In this document: positions 42,343 through 51,106 of the stretch, piece by piece
Layout: each line of letters opens with the position of its first letter
Numbering within the stretch: the stretch's first letter is position 1
Translations under genes and position numbers: made by a program
Notes under the pieces: generated by a model
The model's input: the letters and a program-made list of their open reading frames with translations, nothing else
Database searches by the model: none
What the model was told of the DNA's origin: nothing
Source of the DNA: Owenweeksia sp965214115
Lineage (GTDB): Bacteria > Bacteroidota > Bacteroidia > Flavobacteriales > Schleiferiaceae
Length of the DNA stretch: 64,000 nucleotides
Direction: 5' to 3'
NCBI GenBank assembly: GCA_965214115.1
Contig: CBDCAU010000008.1
Coordinates: 1-64,000 of the forward strand

Positions 42343-42819
42343 TCAAAACAACCCCTCCCCTTTTTCCAAACTTTTCTCAAAACCTAAATCCACCTTCTGA
42401 TTTTTAGACTTCGCCGCCGCCACCGCCAATTTATCGCAGCGCTCGTTTTGCGGATGTTGGTTGTGTCCTTTTATCCAATGTAGTTTCGGTTTGTGAATCC
42501 GGTATTCCTTTAGAAAATCCTTCCATAAATCAGGGTTTTTTTTGTCTTTGAAATGCTTTTTCTCCCAGCCGAACACCCAGCCTTTTTCCACCGAATTGAC
42601 CACATATTTGCTGTCGGAAAAAATATGGACGTCCAGATCATTGCGTTTCAAGGCGCGCAACCCTTCTACTACGGCCAGCAATTCCATCCGATTGTTAGTG
42701 GTTTTTTGGAAGCCCTGCGAAAGCTCCTTCCGCTTGCCGCCCGCTTCCATCACGATGCCGTAGCCGCCCGGCCCGGGGTTGCCGATGGACGAACCATCGG
42801 TATAAATATCCACCCTCAA
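42343..42819 (-). CDS. rnhA: Ribonuclease HI
   Basis: The 158-residue enzyme cuts the RNA strand of RNA-DNA hybrids. Catalytic acids lie in IYTDGSSIGNPGPGGYGIVM (Asp), TTNNRMELLAVVEGLRAL (Glu), DVHIFSDSKYVVNSVEKGW (Asp) and NERCDKLAVAAAK (Asp), with the basic WIKGH region before the last. Length is normal. ATG overlaps the stop of purN (ATGA), so the two form an operon. Confidence 0.95.
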   Translation of the reverse strand: MRVDIYTDGSSIGNPGPGGYGIVMEAGGKRKELSQGFQKTTNNRMELLAVVEGLRALKRNDLDVHIFSDSKYVVNSVEKGWVFGWEKKHFKDKKNPDLWKDFLKEYRIHKPKLHWIKGHNQHPQNERCDKLAVAAAKSKNQKVDLGFEKSLEKGEGLF

Positions 42820-43385
42820 TCCAAATCTTTTAGCGTGTATTCGATCACTTCGGGATAATGCTTGTGCTCCAGTTGGCGCACTTTGTATTGCACATCTTCG
42901 GGCGTGTCTTCGTAGTCGATTTCCACCGTTTCTTGGAAGATGATTTCGCCCTCGTCGTATTCGTCATTCACATAATGAATGGTGATGCCGGTTTCTTCTT
43001 CCTCGTTTTCCACCACCGCCTCGTGCACGGCCATCCCGTACATTCCCTCGCCGCCGTAGTCGGGCAGCAGGGCGGGGTGCAGGTTCACCACGCGGTCGGG
43101 ATATTCTTCAAGGATTTCCGTGGGGAGTTTCCAGAGAAATCCCGCCAAGGCGATAAAATCCACTTTGTATTCTTTCAATTTTTTGAGGAGGTAGCCGTCG
43201 TTCATTTCGGCCCGGTTGAAAATCTCGCAGCGCACTCCAAGTTTGTGGGCGCGCTCGGCCACGGCGGCCTTGGGGTTGTTGCAAAACACGGCGGCCACGC
43301 GGGCCGAATCGTTGTCGTCAAAGTGCTTGATAATCTTTTCCGCGTTGGAGCCGCTGCCGGAAGCAAACACCGCAATCTTTTTCAT
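42816..43385 (-). CDS. purN: Phosphoribosylglycinamide formyltransferase
   Basis: The 189-residue enzyme formylates GAR with 10-formyltetrahydrofolate in purine synthesis. Typical motifs are AVFASGSGSNAEKIIKHF (phosphate binding), FIALAGFLWKLPTEILEEYP, VVNLHPALLPDYGGEGMYG (catalytic Asn and His) and TIHYVNDEYDEGEIIFQE (catalytic Asp). It is divergent from acpP and coupled to rnhA. Confidence 0.95.
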   Translation of the reverse strand: MKKIAVFASGSGSNAEKIIKHFDDNDSARVAAVFCNNPKAAVAERAHKLGVRCEIFNRAEMNDGYLLKKLKEYKVDFIALAGFLWKLPTEILEEYPDRVVNLHPALLPDYGGEGMYGMAVHEAVVENEEEETGITIHYVNDEYDEGEIIFQETVEIDYEDTPEDVQYKVRQLEHKHYPEVIEYTLKDLD

Positions 43386-43456
43386 TTTAAGATAGAGAAA
43401 ATTAGGATTCTAAGAATTTTCAAAACTAATAGAACTTTATCAAAGTGTATCCATTG

Positions 43457-43485
43457 TTTGCCATAACAATATTTTGCTTTCTTTG
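43457..43485 (+). promoter_or_regulatory. Possible promoter of the acpP-fabF cluster
   Basis: TTTG at 43457-43460 is followed after 17 bases by TTTCTTTG (43478-43485), a near match to TAnnTTTG. The acpP ATG lies 31 bases downstream. Confidence 0.35.
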
Positions 43486-43516
43486 CAGCGAAATTAAACA
43501 CTTAAAAACAGGGACT

Positions 43517-43756
43517 ATGTCTGATATTCAATCCAAAGTAAAAGCCATCATCGTTGACAAACTGGGCGTTGACGAAAACGAAGTGACCACCGAGGCCAGC
43601 TTTACCAACGACCTCGGCGCCGACTCGCTGGACACCGTGGAACTGATTATGGAATTCGAGAAAGAGTTCGATATCCAAATCCCCGATGACCAAGCGGAAA
43701 ACATTGCCACCGTGGGCCAGGCCGTTTCTTATATCAAAGAAGCCAAGGGCGAATAA
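43517..43756 (+). CDS. acpP: Acyl carrier protein
   Basis: The 79-residue acidic protein carries growing acyl chains on phosphopantetheine attached to Ser in LGADSLDTVELIMEFEKEF. It starts MSDIQSKVKAIIVDKLGV at 43517; the frame continues upstream but those codons are not ACP-like. It is followed after five bases by fabF, the usual order. Confidence 0.97.
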   Translation: MSDIQSKVKAIIVDKLGVDENEVTTEASFTNDLGADSLDTVELIMEFEKEFDIQIPDDQAENIATVGQAVSYIKEAKGE

Positions 43757-43761
43757 GATTG

Positions 43762-45021
43762 ATGGGTATGGAACGAAGGAGGGTAGTCATCACCGGAATG
43801 GGCGTGTTGTCGCCACTTGGCAATTCCGCCCAAGCTACTTGGGAGGCAATGAAAAGTGGGAAAAGCGGCGCCGCGCCCATCACTCATTTTGATGCCTCCA
43901 AGTTCAAGACGCAATTTGCCTGCGAGGTGAAAAACCTCAACGTGGAAGAACACATCGACCGCAAGGAGGCGCGCCGGATGGACCGCTATGGCCACTTGGC
44001 GATGATTTCTTCCGAAGAGGCCATCGCCCACAGCGGGCTGCGGGAGGCGGACCACGACAAACGGCGCGTCGGCGTAATCTGGGGCGGCGGCGTGGGCGGT
44101 TTCAAAACCTTTCAAGATGAAATGATGGGCTTTGCCAAAGGTGACGGCACGCCGCGCTTCAACCCGTTCTTCGTCCCTAAATTGATACCGGACAGCCCGC
44201 CCGGCCTCATCGCGATGCGCGACGGATTCCGCGGGCCCAACTGGACTACGGTGTCGGCCTGCGCCAGCTCCACCAATTCCCTCATTGATGCGATAAACTA
44301 CATCCGCTGGGGCTATATGGATGCTTGCGTGACGGGGGGCAGCGAGGCGCCGGTGAACGAAGCGGGCGTGGGCGGTTTCAACGCGATGAACGCGATGAGC
44401 ACCCGCAACGACGACCCGCAAACCGCCAGCCGCCCTTTCGACAAAGACCGCGACGGCTTCGTGCTGGGCGAGGGTTCGGCCACTTTCGTTTTGGAAGAAC
44501 TGGAACACGCCAAAAGGCGCGGCGCCAATATCATCGCGGAAATGGTGGGCATTGGACTGAGCGACGATGCCTACCACATCACCGCGCCGCACCCCGAAGG
44601 GCTGGGCGCAAAGGAAGTGATGGAAAATGCGCTGGAAGACGCTGGGATGAAACCCACCGAACTGGACTACATCAACGTGCACGGCACTTCAACCCCGCTC
44701 GGCGACGTGGCCGAGCTAAAAGCCATCAAACACGTTTTGGGCGAAGATGCTTATGATTTAAACATCAGTTCCACCAAGTCGATGACCGGACATTTGCTGG
44801 GCGGGGCGGGCGCGCTCGAAGCCTTTGCCGCCACAATGGCCGTGGTGGACAACATAATCCCGCCCACCATCAACCATTTTACGGACGACCCCGAAATTGA
44901 TTCCAAACTGAACCTGACCTTTGGCAAAGCGCAAGAGCGCGAAGTGAACGCCGCGCTCAGCAACACCTTCGGGTTTGGCGGCCACAATGCGTCGGTGATT
45001 GTTCGGAAATTTAAAGATTGA
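43762..45021 (+). CDS. fabF: Beta-ketoacyl-ACP synthase II
   Basis: The 419-residue condensing enzyme elongates acyl-ACP with malonyl-ACP. The catalytic triad is visible: Cys in TVSACASSTNSLIDA (near residue 169), His in NVHGTSTPLGDVAE (near 309) and His in KSMTGHLLGGAGALEA (near 345). The glycine-rich GFGGHNASVIVRK ends the protein. ATG at 43762 follows an in-frame TTG; a second ATG two codons later is also possible. The stop TGA overlaps the rnc ATG. Confidence 0.97.
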   Translation: MGMERRRVVITGMGVLSPLGNSAQATWEAMKSGKSGAAPITHFDASKFKTQFACEVKNLNVEEHIDRKEARRMDRYGHLAMISSEEAIAHSGLREADHDKRRVGVIWGGGVGGFKTFQDEMMGFAKGDGTPRFNPFFVPKLIPDSPPGLIAMRDGFRGPNWTTVSACASSTNSLIDAINYIRWGYMDACVTGGSEAPVNEAGVGGFNAMNAMSTRNDDPQTASRPFDKDRDGFVLGEGSATFVLEELEHAKRRGANIIAEMVGIGLSDDAYHITAPHPEGLGAKEVMENALEDAGMKPTELDYINVHGTSTPLGDVAELKAIKHVLGEDAYDLNISSTKSMTGHLLGGAGALEAFAATMAVVDNIIPPTINHFTDDPEIDSKLNLTFGKAQEREVNAALSNTFGFGGHNASVIVRKFKD

Positions 45022-45776
45022 TGCTGGGTTTCCTGAAAAAATTAAGCTCCCGTTTCCGCAAGGATGACGGGATTTTTTTTAGGAAAATCAAAACGCTCAC
45101 TGGGATTTCTCCCAAAAACTTGGAGCATTATCATTTGGCGTTTCGCCACAGCTCGCTTTCGCAGCGGGGAAAAAACGGCCGGCAAAACAACCAGCGACTG
45201 GAATTTCTCGGCGACGCGATTTTGGGCGCGGTGGTGGCCGATTTTTTATATGAAAACTACCCCGCACGCAGCGAAGGTTTTTTGACCAGTATGCGCAGCA
45301 AAATCGTGAGCCGCAAGCACTTGAACCAAGTGAGCCTCGAACTGGGATTGAACAAGGAAGTAAAGAAAAAAACCGCGCGCACCGCCCAGGCCAAGTCCAT
45401 TTATGGCGATGCCTTGGAGGCGCTCATCGGCGCGGTTTATTTGGATTTGGGCTACGAATGCTGTTGCCGTTTCATCAAAGAAAAAGTGCTGGAAGCGCGG
45501 GTGGATCTGGATACGATGGAAAACCGCATCGCCAGCCACAAGGGGCATTTGCTGGAATGGGGACAAAAACACAAGCGCACCATTGAGTTTAAAATAACCG
45601 CTGCCTCGGGGAAAAGCCACGCCCGGAAATTTGAGGTCACGCTTTTCGTGGATAACGAACCCATCAGCAAGGGCGAGGGCAGCAGCAAGAAAAAAGCCGA
45701 GGAAGAGGCGGCGAAACTGGCGTATAAAAAACTGGTAAAACACGGCCAAAATGGTGAGAAAACTGACGCTGGATGA
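45021..45776 (+). CDS. rnc: Ribonuclease III
   Basis: The 251-residue enzyme cleaves double-stranded RNA in rRNA and mRNA processing. The RNase III signature NQRLEFLGDAILGAVVADF (near residue 50) and the second acidic motif SIYGDALEALIGAVYLDLG are present, followed by a double-stranded RNA-binding domain ending KGEGSSKKKAEEEAAKLAYK. It overlaps fabF by one base and the next gene by 26 bases. Confidence 0.96.
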   Translation: MLGFLKKLSSRFRKDDGIFFRKIKTLTGISPKNLEHYHLAFRHSSLSQRGKNGRQNNQRLEFLGDAILGAVVADFLYENYPARSEGFLTSMRSKIVSRKHLNQVSLELGLNKEVKKKTARTAQAKSIYGDALEALIGAVYLDLGYECCCRFIKEKVLEARVDLDTMENRIASHKGHLLEWGQKHKRTIEFKITAASGKSHARKFEVTLFVDNEPISKGEGSSKKKAEEEAAKLAYKKLVKHGQNGEKTDAG

Positions 45777-46233
45777 ACCGTTCGGATTTGAGACGGCGGC
45801 GGTTTTTGGCTTGGTGTGCGACGTGCCGGCTCCGCAGCTTTGCTTTGCGCTGAACGAAAAACTGGGGCTGCGCCTCTGCCGAAATCCCAAAGACCGCGAA
45901 CATTGGTACCGCAAGCGGCCGTATTTTTTTATGGAATTTGGCGAGCAACAACCGCCCACGCGGGAAAGCTGGCAACTGACCTCCAACAAAAACCCACTGA
46001 CGGAGGCTCACGTTTCGACTTCGCCGCTTTTGTTGGATCACGCGCCCTCGCTCAGCACGCGCTTGGTGCGCGATTTCAAGACCGTGGATTATTTTCTGTG
46101 GAGCGAGGAAGGCGCGGGCTCCGACACCTGCGCGATGATCGCCCAACATTTAAAAACATTGCGGCCCGTGCGCGCGTTTCAAAAAATAGCCCCCGAAAGC
46201 TCGCGGCATCTCGAAAATCTACTCTCGCCTTAA
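45751..46233 (+). CDS. IPExxxVDY family protein
   Basis: The 160-residue protein has the layout of the Bacteroidota IPExxxVDY family (DEPFGFETAAVFGLVCDVPA; LCFALNEKLGLRLCR; STRLVRDFKTVDYFLWSEEG), with VDYFLW near residue 111. These proteins are nearly always found between rnc and pyk, as here, but the function is unknown. The start overlaps the rnc end. Confidence 0.85.
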   Translation: MVRKLTLDEPFGFETAAVFGLVCDVPAPQLCFALNEKLGLRLCRNPKDREHWYRKRPYFFMEFGEQQPPTRESWQLTSNKNPLTEAHVSTSPLLLDHAPSLSTRLVRDFKTVDYFLWSEEGAGSDTCAMIAQHLKTLRPVRAFQKIAPESSRHLENLLSP

Positions 46234-46265
46234 ATCAAAACGCTCACTCTATTCCTTAAAAATAT

Positions 46266-47690
46266 ATGTCTCCGAACAAAACCAAAATAGTGGCCACGCT
46301 GGGGCCCGCCACCTCCGAAAAAGCGATGATGAAAAAACTCATCGAAGCGGGCGTGAACGTTTTCCGTGTCAATTTTTCGCACAGCAGCCACGACGATGCG
46401 CGCGATTTGATCCAAAAAACCCGCGAACTGAACAAGGAACTGAACACCAACATCGCCATCTTGGCGGATTTGCAAGGGCCGAAATTGCGCGTGGGAATAG
46501 TGGAAGAAGGCACGGTGATCGAAAAAGGCGGGAAACTGATTTTTTCCAACCAAAAGAAAAAAGGCAACGCGGAGCAAGTGTATATGAATTACGAGCGCTT
46601 TCCGCAGGACGTGAAAGCGGGCGAGCGGATTTTGGTGGACGATGGAAAATTGGTTCTCAAAGTATTGGAAACCAATGGAAAAGATGAGGTTTTGACGGAA
46701 GTCATCCAAGGTGGGCCGCTGAAATCCCGCAAGGGCGTGAACCTGCCCAACACCAAGATTTCGCAACCTTGCCTTACGGAAAAAGACTTGGCCGACCTTG
46801 AAGTGGCAATGAAAGAAATGGTGGAATGGGTGGGGCTTTCCTTCGTACGCTCGGCGGACGACGTGGCGGAACTCAAGCAAATCATCAAAGAAAACAACGC
46901 GCCCTGCCAAGTAATTTCCAAAATCGAAAAACCGGAGGCGGTGCTGGAAATCGATGGCATCATCGCGGAGACGGACGCAATAATGGTGGCGCGCGGCGAC
47001 TTGGGCGTGGAAGTGCCGATGCAGACCGTGCCGCTGATCCAGAAGATGATCGTGAAAAAATGCCTGAAAGCTGCGCGGCCAGTGGTGATCGCCACGCAGA
47101 TGATGGAAAGTATGATGGAAAACCTGACCCCCAGCCGCGCCGAGGTGAACGATGTGGCCAACAGCGTGATGGACGGCGCGGACGCAGTAATGCTGAGCGG
47201 CGAAACCTCGGTGGGCAAACACCCCGTGGCGGTGGTGCAGGCAATGGCCAGCATCGTGGCCCACGTGGAGCAGGGCGGCGAACTGACCCATTTAGAAGAA
47301 AACGCGCCTACCTACCGCGACGAGCGTTTCATCACCGACTCCATTTGCTACAACGCCAGCAAGATTGCCGACCAAATCGGCGCCTCCGCCATTCTCACGA
47401 TGACGTTCAGCGGCTACACGGGTTTCAAGATTTCATCCCACCGGCCCAAGACGAACATCATCGTTTTCACGGCCAACCGTTCCATTTTGAATATGGTGAG
47501 CCTCGTTTGGGGTGTGCGCGGTTTTTTCTATGATAATATGGAAAGCACCGACAAGACTTTTGAAGAAGTGAAAGAAGTGGTTAAAAAGGAAAATTTGGTG
47601 TCCGAAGGCGACTTGATCATCCAAATTGCCAGTATGCCCATTTACGAAAGTGGGATGACGAATATGCTGAAAATCAATGAAATAAAATAA
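46266..47690 (+). CDS. pyk: Pyruvate kinase
   Basis: The 474-residue enzyme makes pyruvate and ATP from phosphoenolpyruvate. Landmarks are KIVATLGPATSEKAMMKKLI, FRVNFSHSSHDDAR, ILADLQGPKLRVG, the active-site KIEKPEAVLEIDGIIAETD and MVARGDLGVEVPM, ATQMMESMMENLTPSRAEVN and SGETSVGKHPVAVVQ. A C-terminal regulatory domain follows. It forms the end of the lipid-RNA-glycolysis cluster and is followed after two bases by a pterin dehydratase gene. Confidence 0.97.
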   Translation: MSPNKTKIVATLGPATSEKAMMKKLIEAGVNVFRVNFSHSSHDDARDLIQKTRELNKELNTNIAILADLQGPKLRVGIVEEGTVIEKGGKLIFSNQKKKGNAEQVYMNYERFPQDVKAGERILVDDGKLVLKVLETNGKDEVLTEVIQGGPLKSRKGVNLPNTKISQPCLTEKDLADLEVAMKEMVEWVGLSFVRSADDVAELKQIIKENNAPCQVISKIEKPEAVLEIDGIIAETDAIMVARGDLGVEVPMQTVPLIQKMIVKKCLKAARPVVIATQMMESMMENLTPSRAEVNDVANSVMDGADAVMLSGETSVGKHPVAVVQAMASIVAHVEQGGELTHLEENAPTYRDERFITDSICYNASKIADQIGASAILTMTFSGYTGFKISSHRPKTNIIVFTANRSILNMVSLVWGVRGFFYDNMESTDKTFEEVKEVVKKENLVSEGDLIIQIASMPIYESGMTNMLKINEIK

Positions 47691-47692
47691 CA

Positions 47693-47929
47693 ATGGAGAA
47701 TTGGAAAGAAGAAAACAACCGCTTGGTGCGCAAATTTGAGTTTGATGATTTTGTGGGGGCCTTTGCTTTTTTGACGAAAGTGGCCATCGCTGCCGAAAAA
47801 GCGCAGCACCATCCCGAAATCGAAAATGTGTACAACAAAGTGACGCTGCGGCTGACCACGCACGATGACGGGGAGAAGATTACGGAAAAAGATCGGGAGT
47901 TGGCGGGGGAGATAAACGATTTTGTTTGA
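47693..47929 (+). CDS. 4a-hydroxytetrahydrobiopterin dehydratase family protein
   Basis: The 78-residue protein contains the PCD/DCoH signature KAQHHPEIENVYNKVTLRLT with the His-His pair, after FEFDDFVGAFAFLTKVAI. In organisms with phenylalanine hydroxylase it regenerates the pterin cofactor; no such hydroxylase is seen in the window, though a tryptophan dioxygenase is. Members without a hydroxylase may serve molybdopterin enzymes. It is probably co-transcribed with pyk. Confidence 0.9.
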   Translation: MENWKEENNRLVRKFEFDDFVGAFAFLTKVAIAAEKAQHHPEIENVYNKVTLRLTTHDDGEKITEKDRELAGEINDFV

Positions 47930-47937
47930 AAAATTCC

Positions 47938-47985
47938 GCCGTCGCGCTGAGCCTTTCGACAAAGCTCAAGACAGGCTGTAGTGGA
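47938..47985. repeat. Intergenic repeat, inverted relative of 39.5 kb
   Basis: GTCGCGCTGAGCCTTTCGAC..AAGCTCAAGACAGGCTGTAG is the reverse complement, with a few changes, of the segment at about 39497-39537. No gene lies from 47930 to 48163. Confidence 0.6.
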
Positions 47986-48163
47986 AGCGTTGATAGGTTT
48001 TTTAGGAAGGTTACTCGATAGTAACTATGTAATTCAATTGTGATTGGAGTAATTGCCGTCAGGCTCTCAATTTATAGCAGAGGCCAAAACTCGATGAATC
48101 AAATTTTGTTTTGAGGTTCATTAAGATTTCTTAATTTGGTTTTTTTTTCTAATTCTTTTTCCG

Positions 48164-49078
48164 ATGAAAGTATCATTACTCCTCCTCTCCTTTTTTGGTT
48201 CTTCATTTTTGATGGCACAATACACACCTTTCCCACAAGACAGCGCGGAGTGGAAAGTTACTTTCCTACACGAAGATCATAAGGGTTTTCATAAAAAGTT
48301 GGCCGCCTATTCTTATTCGGAAAAAGATTCTCTAAACGGGCAAGAATATCTTGTGGTTAATTCCACGGATTACTCCTCTGCCTTTATATATCTCAGGGAA
48401 GATACCCTTGCAAAAAAAATATATTTCCATATCAGCCCTTTTATGGGTTTTGGGAATTTCAAGGACAGTACCGACCATCTTCTTTATGATTTTTCTGCCA
48501 CCATTGGTGATTCCATCAAAATGATGCATAATGGTGGATATTCAATTGTATGGTATGTTTTCAATGAAGGAACAGTAAATATCTCAGGCCAAAGCAGGCG
48601 CTTTATTGATGTGGAAAGCAAAAACGGAAAGGTGCGGCAGGAAAAATGGATTGAAGGTATTGGCAGTGATAAAGGTTTGTTGGCCCCCGTTACCAGCCAA
48701 GTCGGCTTTGATTTGTTTCGTTTTCAATTGTCCTGTTTTACGAATTTGGTTACGGGTTTTCAATACGAACCTTTGCAATCTTTTTTCAACGGCGATAAAG
48801 CATTCAAATGCAGCGACAATGTTTCGTTGCGAGAATTCTTTGGTTCACAAGAAGTTCCTCTGATCTTCCCCAACCCCACTTCGGGCAAAATATTCCTCCA
48901 GTGGCCCGGCCAACCTTTGGATGTTTCCGTGGTCAATCCCACCGGCCAAGAAATCCTGAAAAAAGAAATAGAAAGTGGCGGGACGCTGGATTTAGAGAGT
49001 CACCCGCAGGGCGTTTACATTCTGCGGCTTTCTAAAAACGGTCAATTCGTGGCTTCCCAAAAAATTATCAAAAACTAA
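48164..49078 (+). CDS. Secreted protein with T9SS type A sorting domain, paralogue 1
   Basis: The 304-residue protein has a signal peptide (LLLLSFFGSSFLMAQ), a beta-rich central part of unknown fold (SAEWKVTFLHEDHKGFHKKL; LYDFSATIGDSIKM; KWIEGIGSDKGLLAP) and a C-terminal type IX secretion sorting domain: IFPNPTSGKIFLQWPG, VVNPTGQEILKKEI, PQGVYILRLSKNGQFVASQK. It would be exported and attached to the cell surface or released. The GD(S/T)xxxxxxxG and WVEG/WIEGIGS motifs are shared with the two genes that follow. Confidence 0.85.
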   Translation: MKVSLLLLSFFGSSFLMAQYTPFPQDSAEWKVTFLHEDHKGFHKKLAAYSYSEKDSLNGQEYLVVNSTDYSSAFIYLREDTLAKKIYFHISPFMGFGNFKDSTDHLLYDFSATIGDSIKMMHNGGYSIVWYVFNEGTVNISGQSRRFIDVESKNGKVRQEKWIEGIGSDKGLLAPVTSQVGFDLFRFQLSCFTNLVTGFQYEPLQSFFNGDKAFKCSDNVSLREFFGSQEVPLIFPNPTSGKIFLQWPGQPLDVSVVNPTGQEILKKEIESGGTLDLESHPQGVYILRLSKNGQFVASQKIIKN

Positions 49079-49088
49079 AACCCCTTTT

Positions 49089-50072
49089 ATGAAAACCACC
49101 ATTTACACCCTCCTTTTTTCAACCCTCTTTTATTTTCCCGCCCAAGCCCAAGTTTTGGTGCAAAGTGGCGCGGAATGGGAAGTTTTGGAAAGATACGATG
49201 ACGTGAACCCCGGTGCGGGGCAAGGCACCAAGCCGCTCTTTTTCCGCTTGCAGGATTCGGTGGCCACCGCCAACGGGCTTTCGTATTATCTAAAGTACGA
49301 TGACCCCAACTCCGCCTCCCAAAACGTACAAGACAGCGCCGCGCTGTTACGGCAAGTGGGGCAACAAGTTTTCCTGAAATTTTTGGACAAGCAAATTGCC
49401 GTGCAGGGCGGCGCTTCCAATGTGTATTACGATACCACCGAGTTTCTGCTCTACGATTTTGGCCTCGCTACCGGAGATACCGTTTTGCTGCGCTTCGACC
49501 TGAGCCGCTACACCGTCAGCGATACCGCCAACACGGTGTTTGCCGATTTTTATGTGTTCCATACCGATTCGGTGGCGACCAATGGCGGCAAGGCAAAACG
49601 CATCCTGCTAATGGACGCGGCGGGATCCGGCGGGGGCTCGCCTACCCAAGTTTGCTTCGACACCCTCGCCTGGGTGGAAGGCGTCGGGTCCACCATCGGC
49701 CCGCTCTACAATGTGCACGGCGTGGATTGCATGGGATTTGGCGAGGGGTATTTTTACCGATTGTGTTCTTTCCACATCCAAGATTCGCTGGTGTTCCCGC
49801 AGGATACCTGCGAGACCATCGGGCTGCGGGAATCTGTTTTGGAGAATCATTTTCGGGTGTTTCCCAATCCTTCCGATGGATTGTTTTCATTGCAATGGGA
49901 CGGCGCGCCGCTGGAAATATCGGTGATCGATTTCGTGGGTAAAGAAATCTTGGAAAAAGAAATGGAAAGTGGCAAACCCTTGGATTTGCAAAATCATTCG
50001 GCGGGCATCTACATTTTGCGGGTTTCCAAAAACGGTAAATTCGTGGCTTCCCAAAAAATCATCAAATACTGA
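49089..50072 (+). CDS. Secreted protein with T9SS type A sorting domain, paralogue 2
   Basis: The 327-residue protein has a signal peptide (TIYTLLFSTLFYFPAQAQ), a central domain with SGAEWEVLERYDDVNPGAGQ, LLYDFGLATGDTVLLRFDLS and DTLAWVEGVGSTIGPLYNVH, and a sorting domain with VFPNPSDGLFSLQWDG, VIDFVGKEILEKEM and SAGIYILRVSKNGKFVASQK. The gap to the previous gene is 10 bases and to the next 13, so all three form one operon. Confidence 0.85.
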   Translation: MKTTIYTLLFSTLFYFPAQAQVLVQSGAEWEVLERYDDVNPGAGQGTKPLFFRLQDSVATANGLSYYLKYDDPNSASQNVQDSAALLRQVGQQVFLKFLDKQIAVQGGASNVYYDTTEFLLYDFGLATGDTVLLRFDLSRYTVSDTANTVFADFYVFHTDSVATNGGKAKRILLMDAAGSGGGSPTQVCFDTLAWVEGVGSTIGPLYNVHGVDCMGFGEGYFYRLCSFHIQDSLVFPQDTCETIGLRESVLENHFRVFPNPSDGLFSLQWDGAPLEISVIDFVGKEILEKEMESGKPLDLQNHSAGIYILRVSKNGKFVASQKIIKY

Positions 50073-50085
50073 AAACTATCTTTCG

Positions 50086-50988
50086 ATGAAAAAAATCTTA
50101 CTCCTCCTTTCGTTTTTCGCCTCTTCATTTTTGATTGCCCAATACCAGCCGCTGGCCGTGGAAGGCCGCCAGTGGAGCGAGCTATACCACTATCTATGGG
50201 GCCCCAGTGAAACACGCCACTTTCACATCGCCAAGGATTCGCTATATAAAGGTGAACTTCTGCCGCGACTGGTGGAGACCGATACGGTGAACGGGGCGCC
50301 GAAAGAATTTACCAGGTATTTCATCAAAGAAGATTCGGTAGCCAAAACCATCATCTTCTACTTTCCAGATAAATCAGCCTATGGTGATTCTTTTGTTTTC
50401 AATTTTTCATTGAACATTGGTGATTCCGTATTTTATGATAGCTCCGCTGCCTGTCCCTCCACTTTTTACCGTTTAGATGGCGCGGGCGTTTTTACAGACC
50501 ATCAAAATACCCAACGAACTCACTATTTTTTCACCTTTGGGGATACGGCAAATCAGATAGGGCAGGACTACCCTTTATCGTGGGTAGAGGGGCTGGGCAG
50601 TCCCATCGTGGGAGTAGCTCAATTTTTTCCCATCCTCTGTTTCACGGACGCACCTGTGGGCAATATCCTCTGTGTCCGCGATTCCAACGATAGTTTGATT
50701 TATCAAAACCCCAGCTACAACACTTGCCACCTTTCTTTTTCCTTGGCGGAAAACGAATGGCTGGATTTCCAAACCTTCCCCAATCCCTCCGATGGAAAAT
50801 TTTCATTGCAATGGGAGGGCGCACTCTTAGAAATTTCAATCATCAATTTCATCGGCAAAGAAATCCTGAAAAAAACCTGCGCCAGCGGCTGCGAAATCAA
50901 TCTTCAAAACCAGCCGAGCGGCCTTTACATTTTGCGGGTTTTTGAAAATGGGAAAAGGAAAGGTTCCGCAAGGGTGATGAAGCAGTAA
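50086..50988 (+). CDS. Secreted protein with T9SS type A sorting domain, paralogue 3
   Basis: The 300-residue protein starts MKKILLLLSFFASSFLIAQ (signal peptide; ATG at 50086, not the longer frame opening at 49969 that overlaps the previous gene). The central part shows EGRQWSELYHYLWGPSETRH, NFSLNIGDSVFYDSS and LSWVEGLGSPIVGVAQF. The sorting domain has TFPNPSDGKFSLQWEG and PSGLYILRVFENGKRKGSAR, but its last residues (RVMKQ) differ from the SQKIIK end of its two paralogues. Confidence 0.83.
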   Translation: MKKILLLLSFFASSFLIAQYQPLAVEGRQWSELYHYLWGPSETRHFHIAKDSLYKGELLPRLVETDTVNGAPKEFTRYFIKEDSVAKTIIFYFPDKSAYGDSFVFNFSLNIGDSVFYDSSAACPSTFYRLDGAGVFTDHQNTQRTHYFFTFGDTANQIGQDYPLSWVEGLGSPIVGVAQFFPILCFTDAPVGNILCVRDSNDSLIYQNPSYNTCHLSFSLAENEWLDFQTFPNPSDGKFSLQWEGALLEISIINFIGKEILKKTCASGCEINLQNQPSGLYILRVFENGKRKGSARVMKQ

Positions 50989-51004
50989 TTTTCCACATCG
51001 TTTT

Positions 51005-51078
51005 TCCATGGCGTCACCCCTCTCAGAAGGAGAGGGGCCGGGCCTGCCTGCCGGCAAAGGCAGGGGTGAGGTTTTTTG
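51005..51078. repeat. Intergenic palindromic repeat before pheS
   Basis: GTCACCCCTCTCAGAAGGAG then AGGGG, a CCTGCCTGCCGGCAAAGGCAGG hairpin split as CCTGCCTGCC and GGCAAAGGCAGG, and GGGGTGAGGTTTTTT. The last T-run could terminate the T9SS operon. Confidence 0.6.
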
Positions 51079-51106
51079 ACGCTAACAGGTCGGGGACACT
51101 ATTAGG

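Noticed and set aside
46230..47291. 353-codon minus-strand ORF opposite pyk
   Set aside because: Antisense shadow of pyruvate kinase with low-complexity, His/Phe-rich translation.
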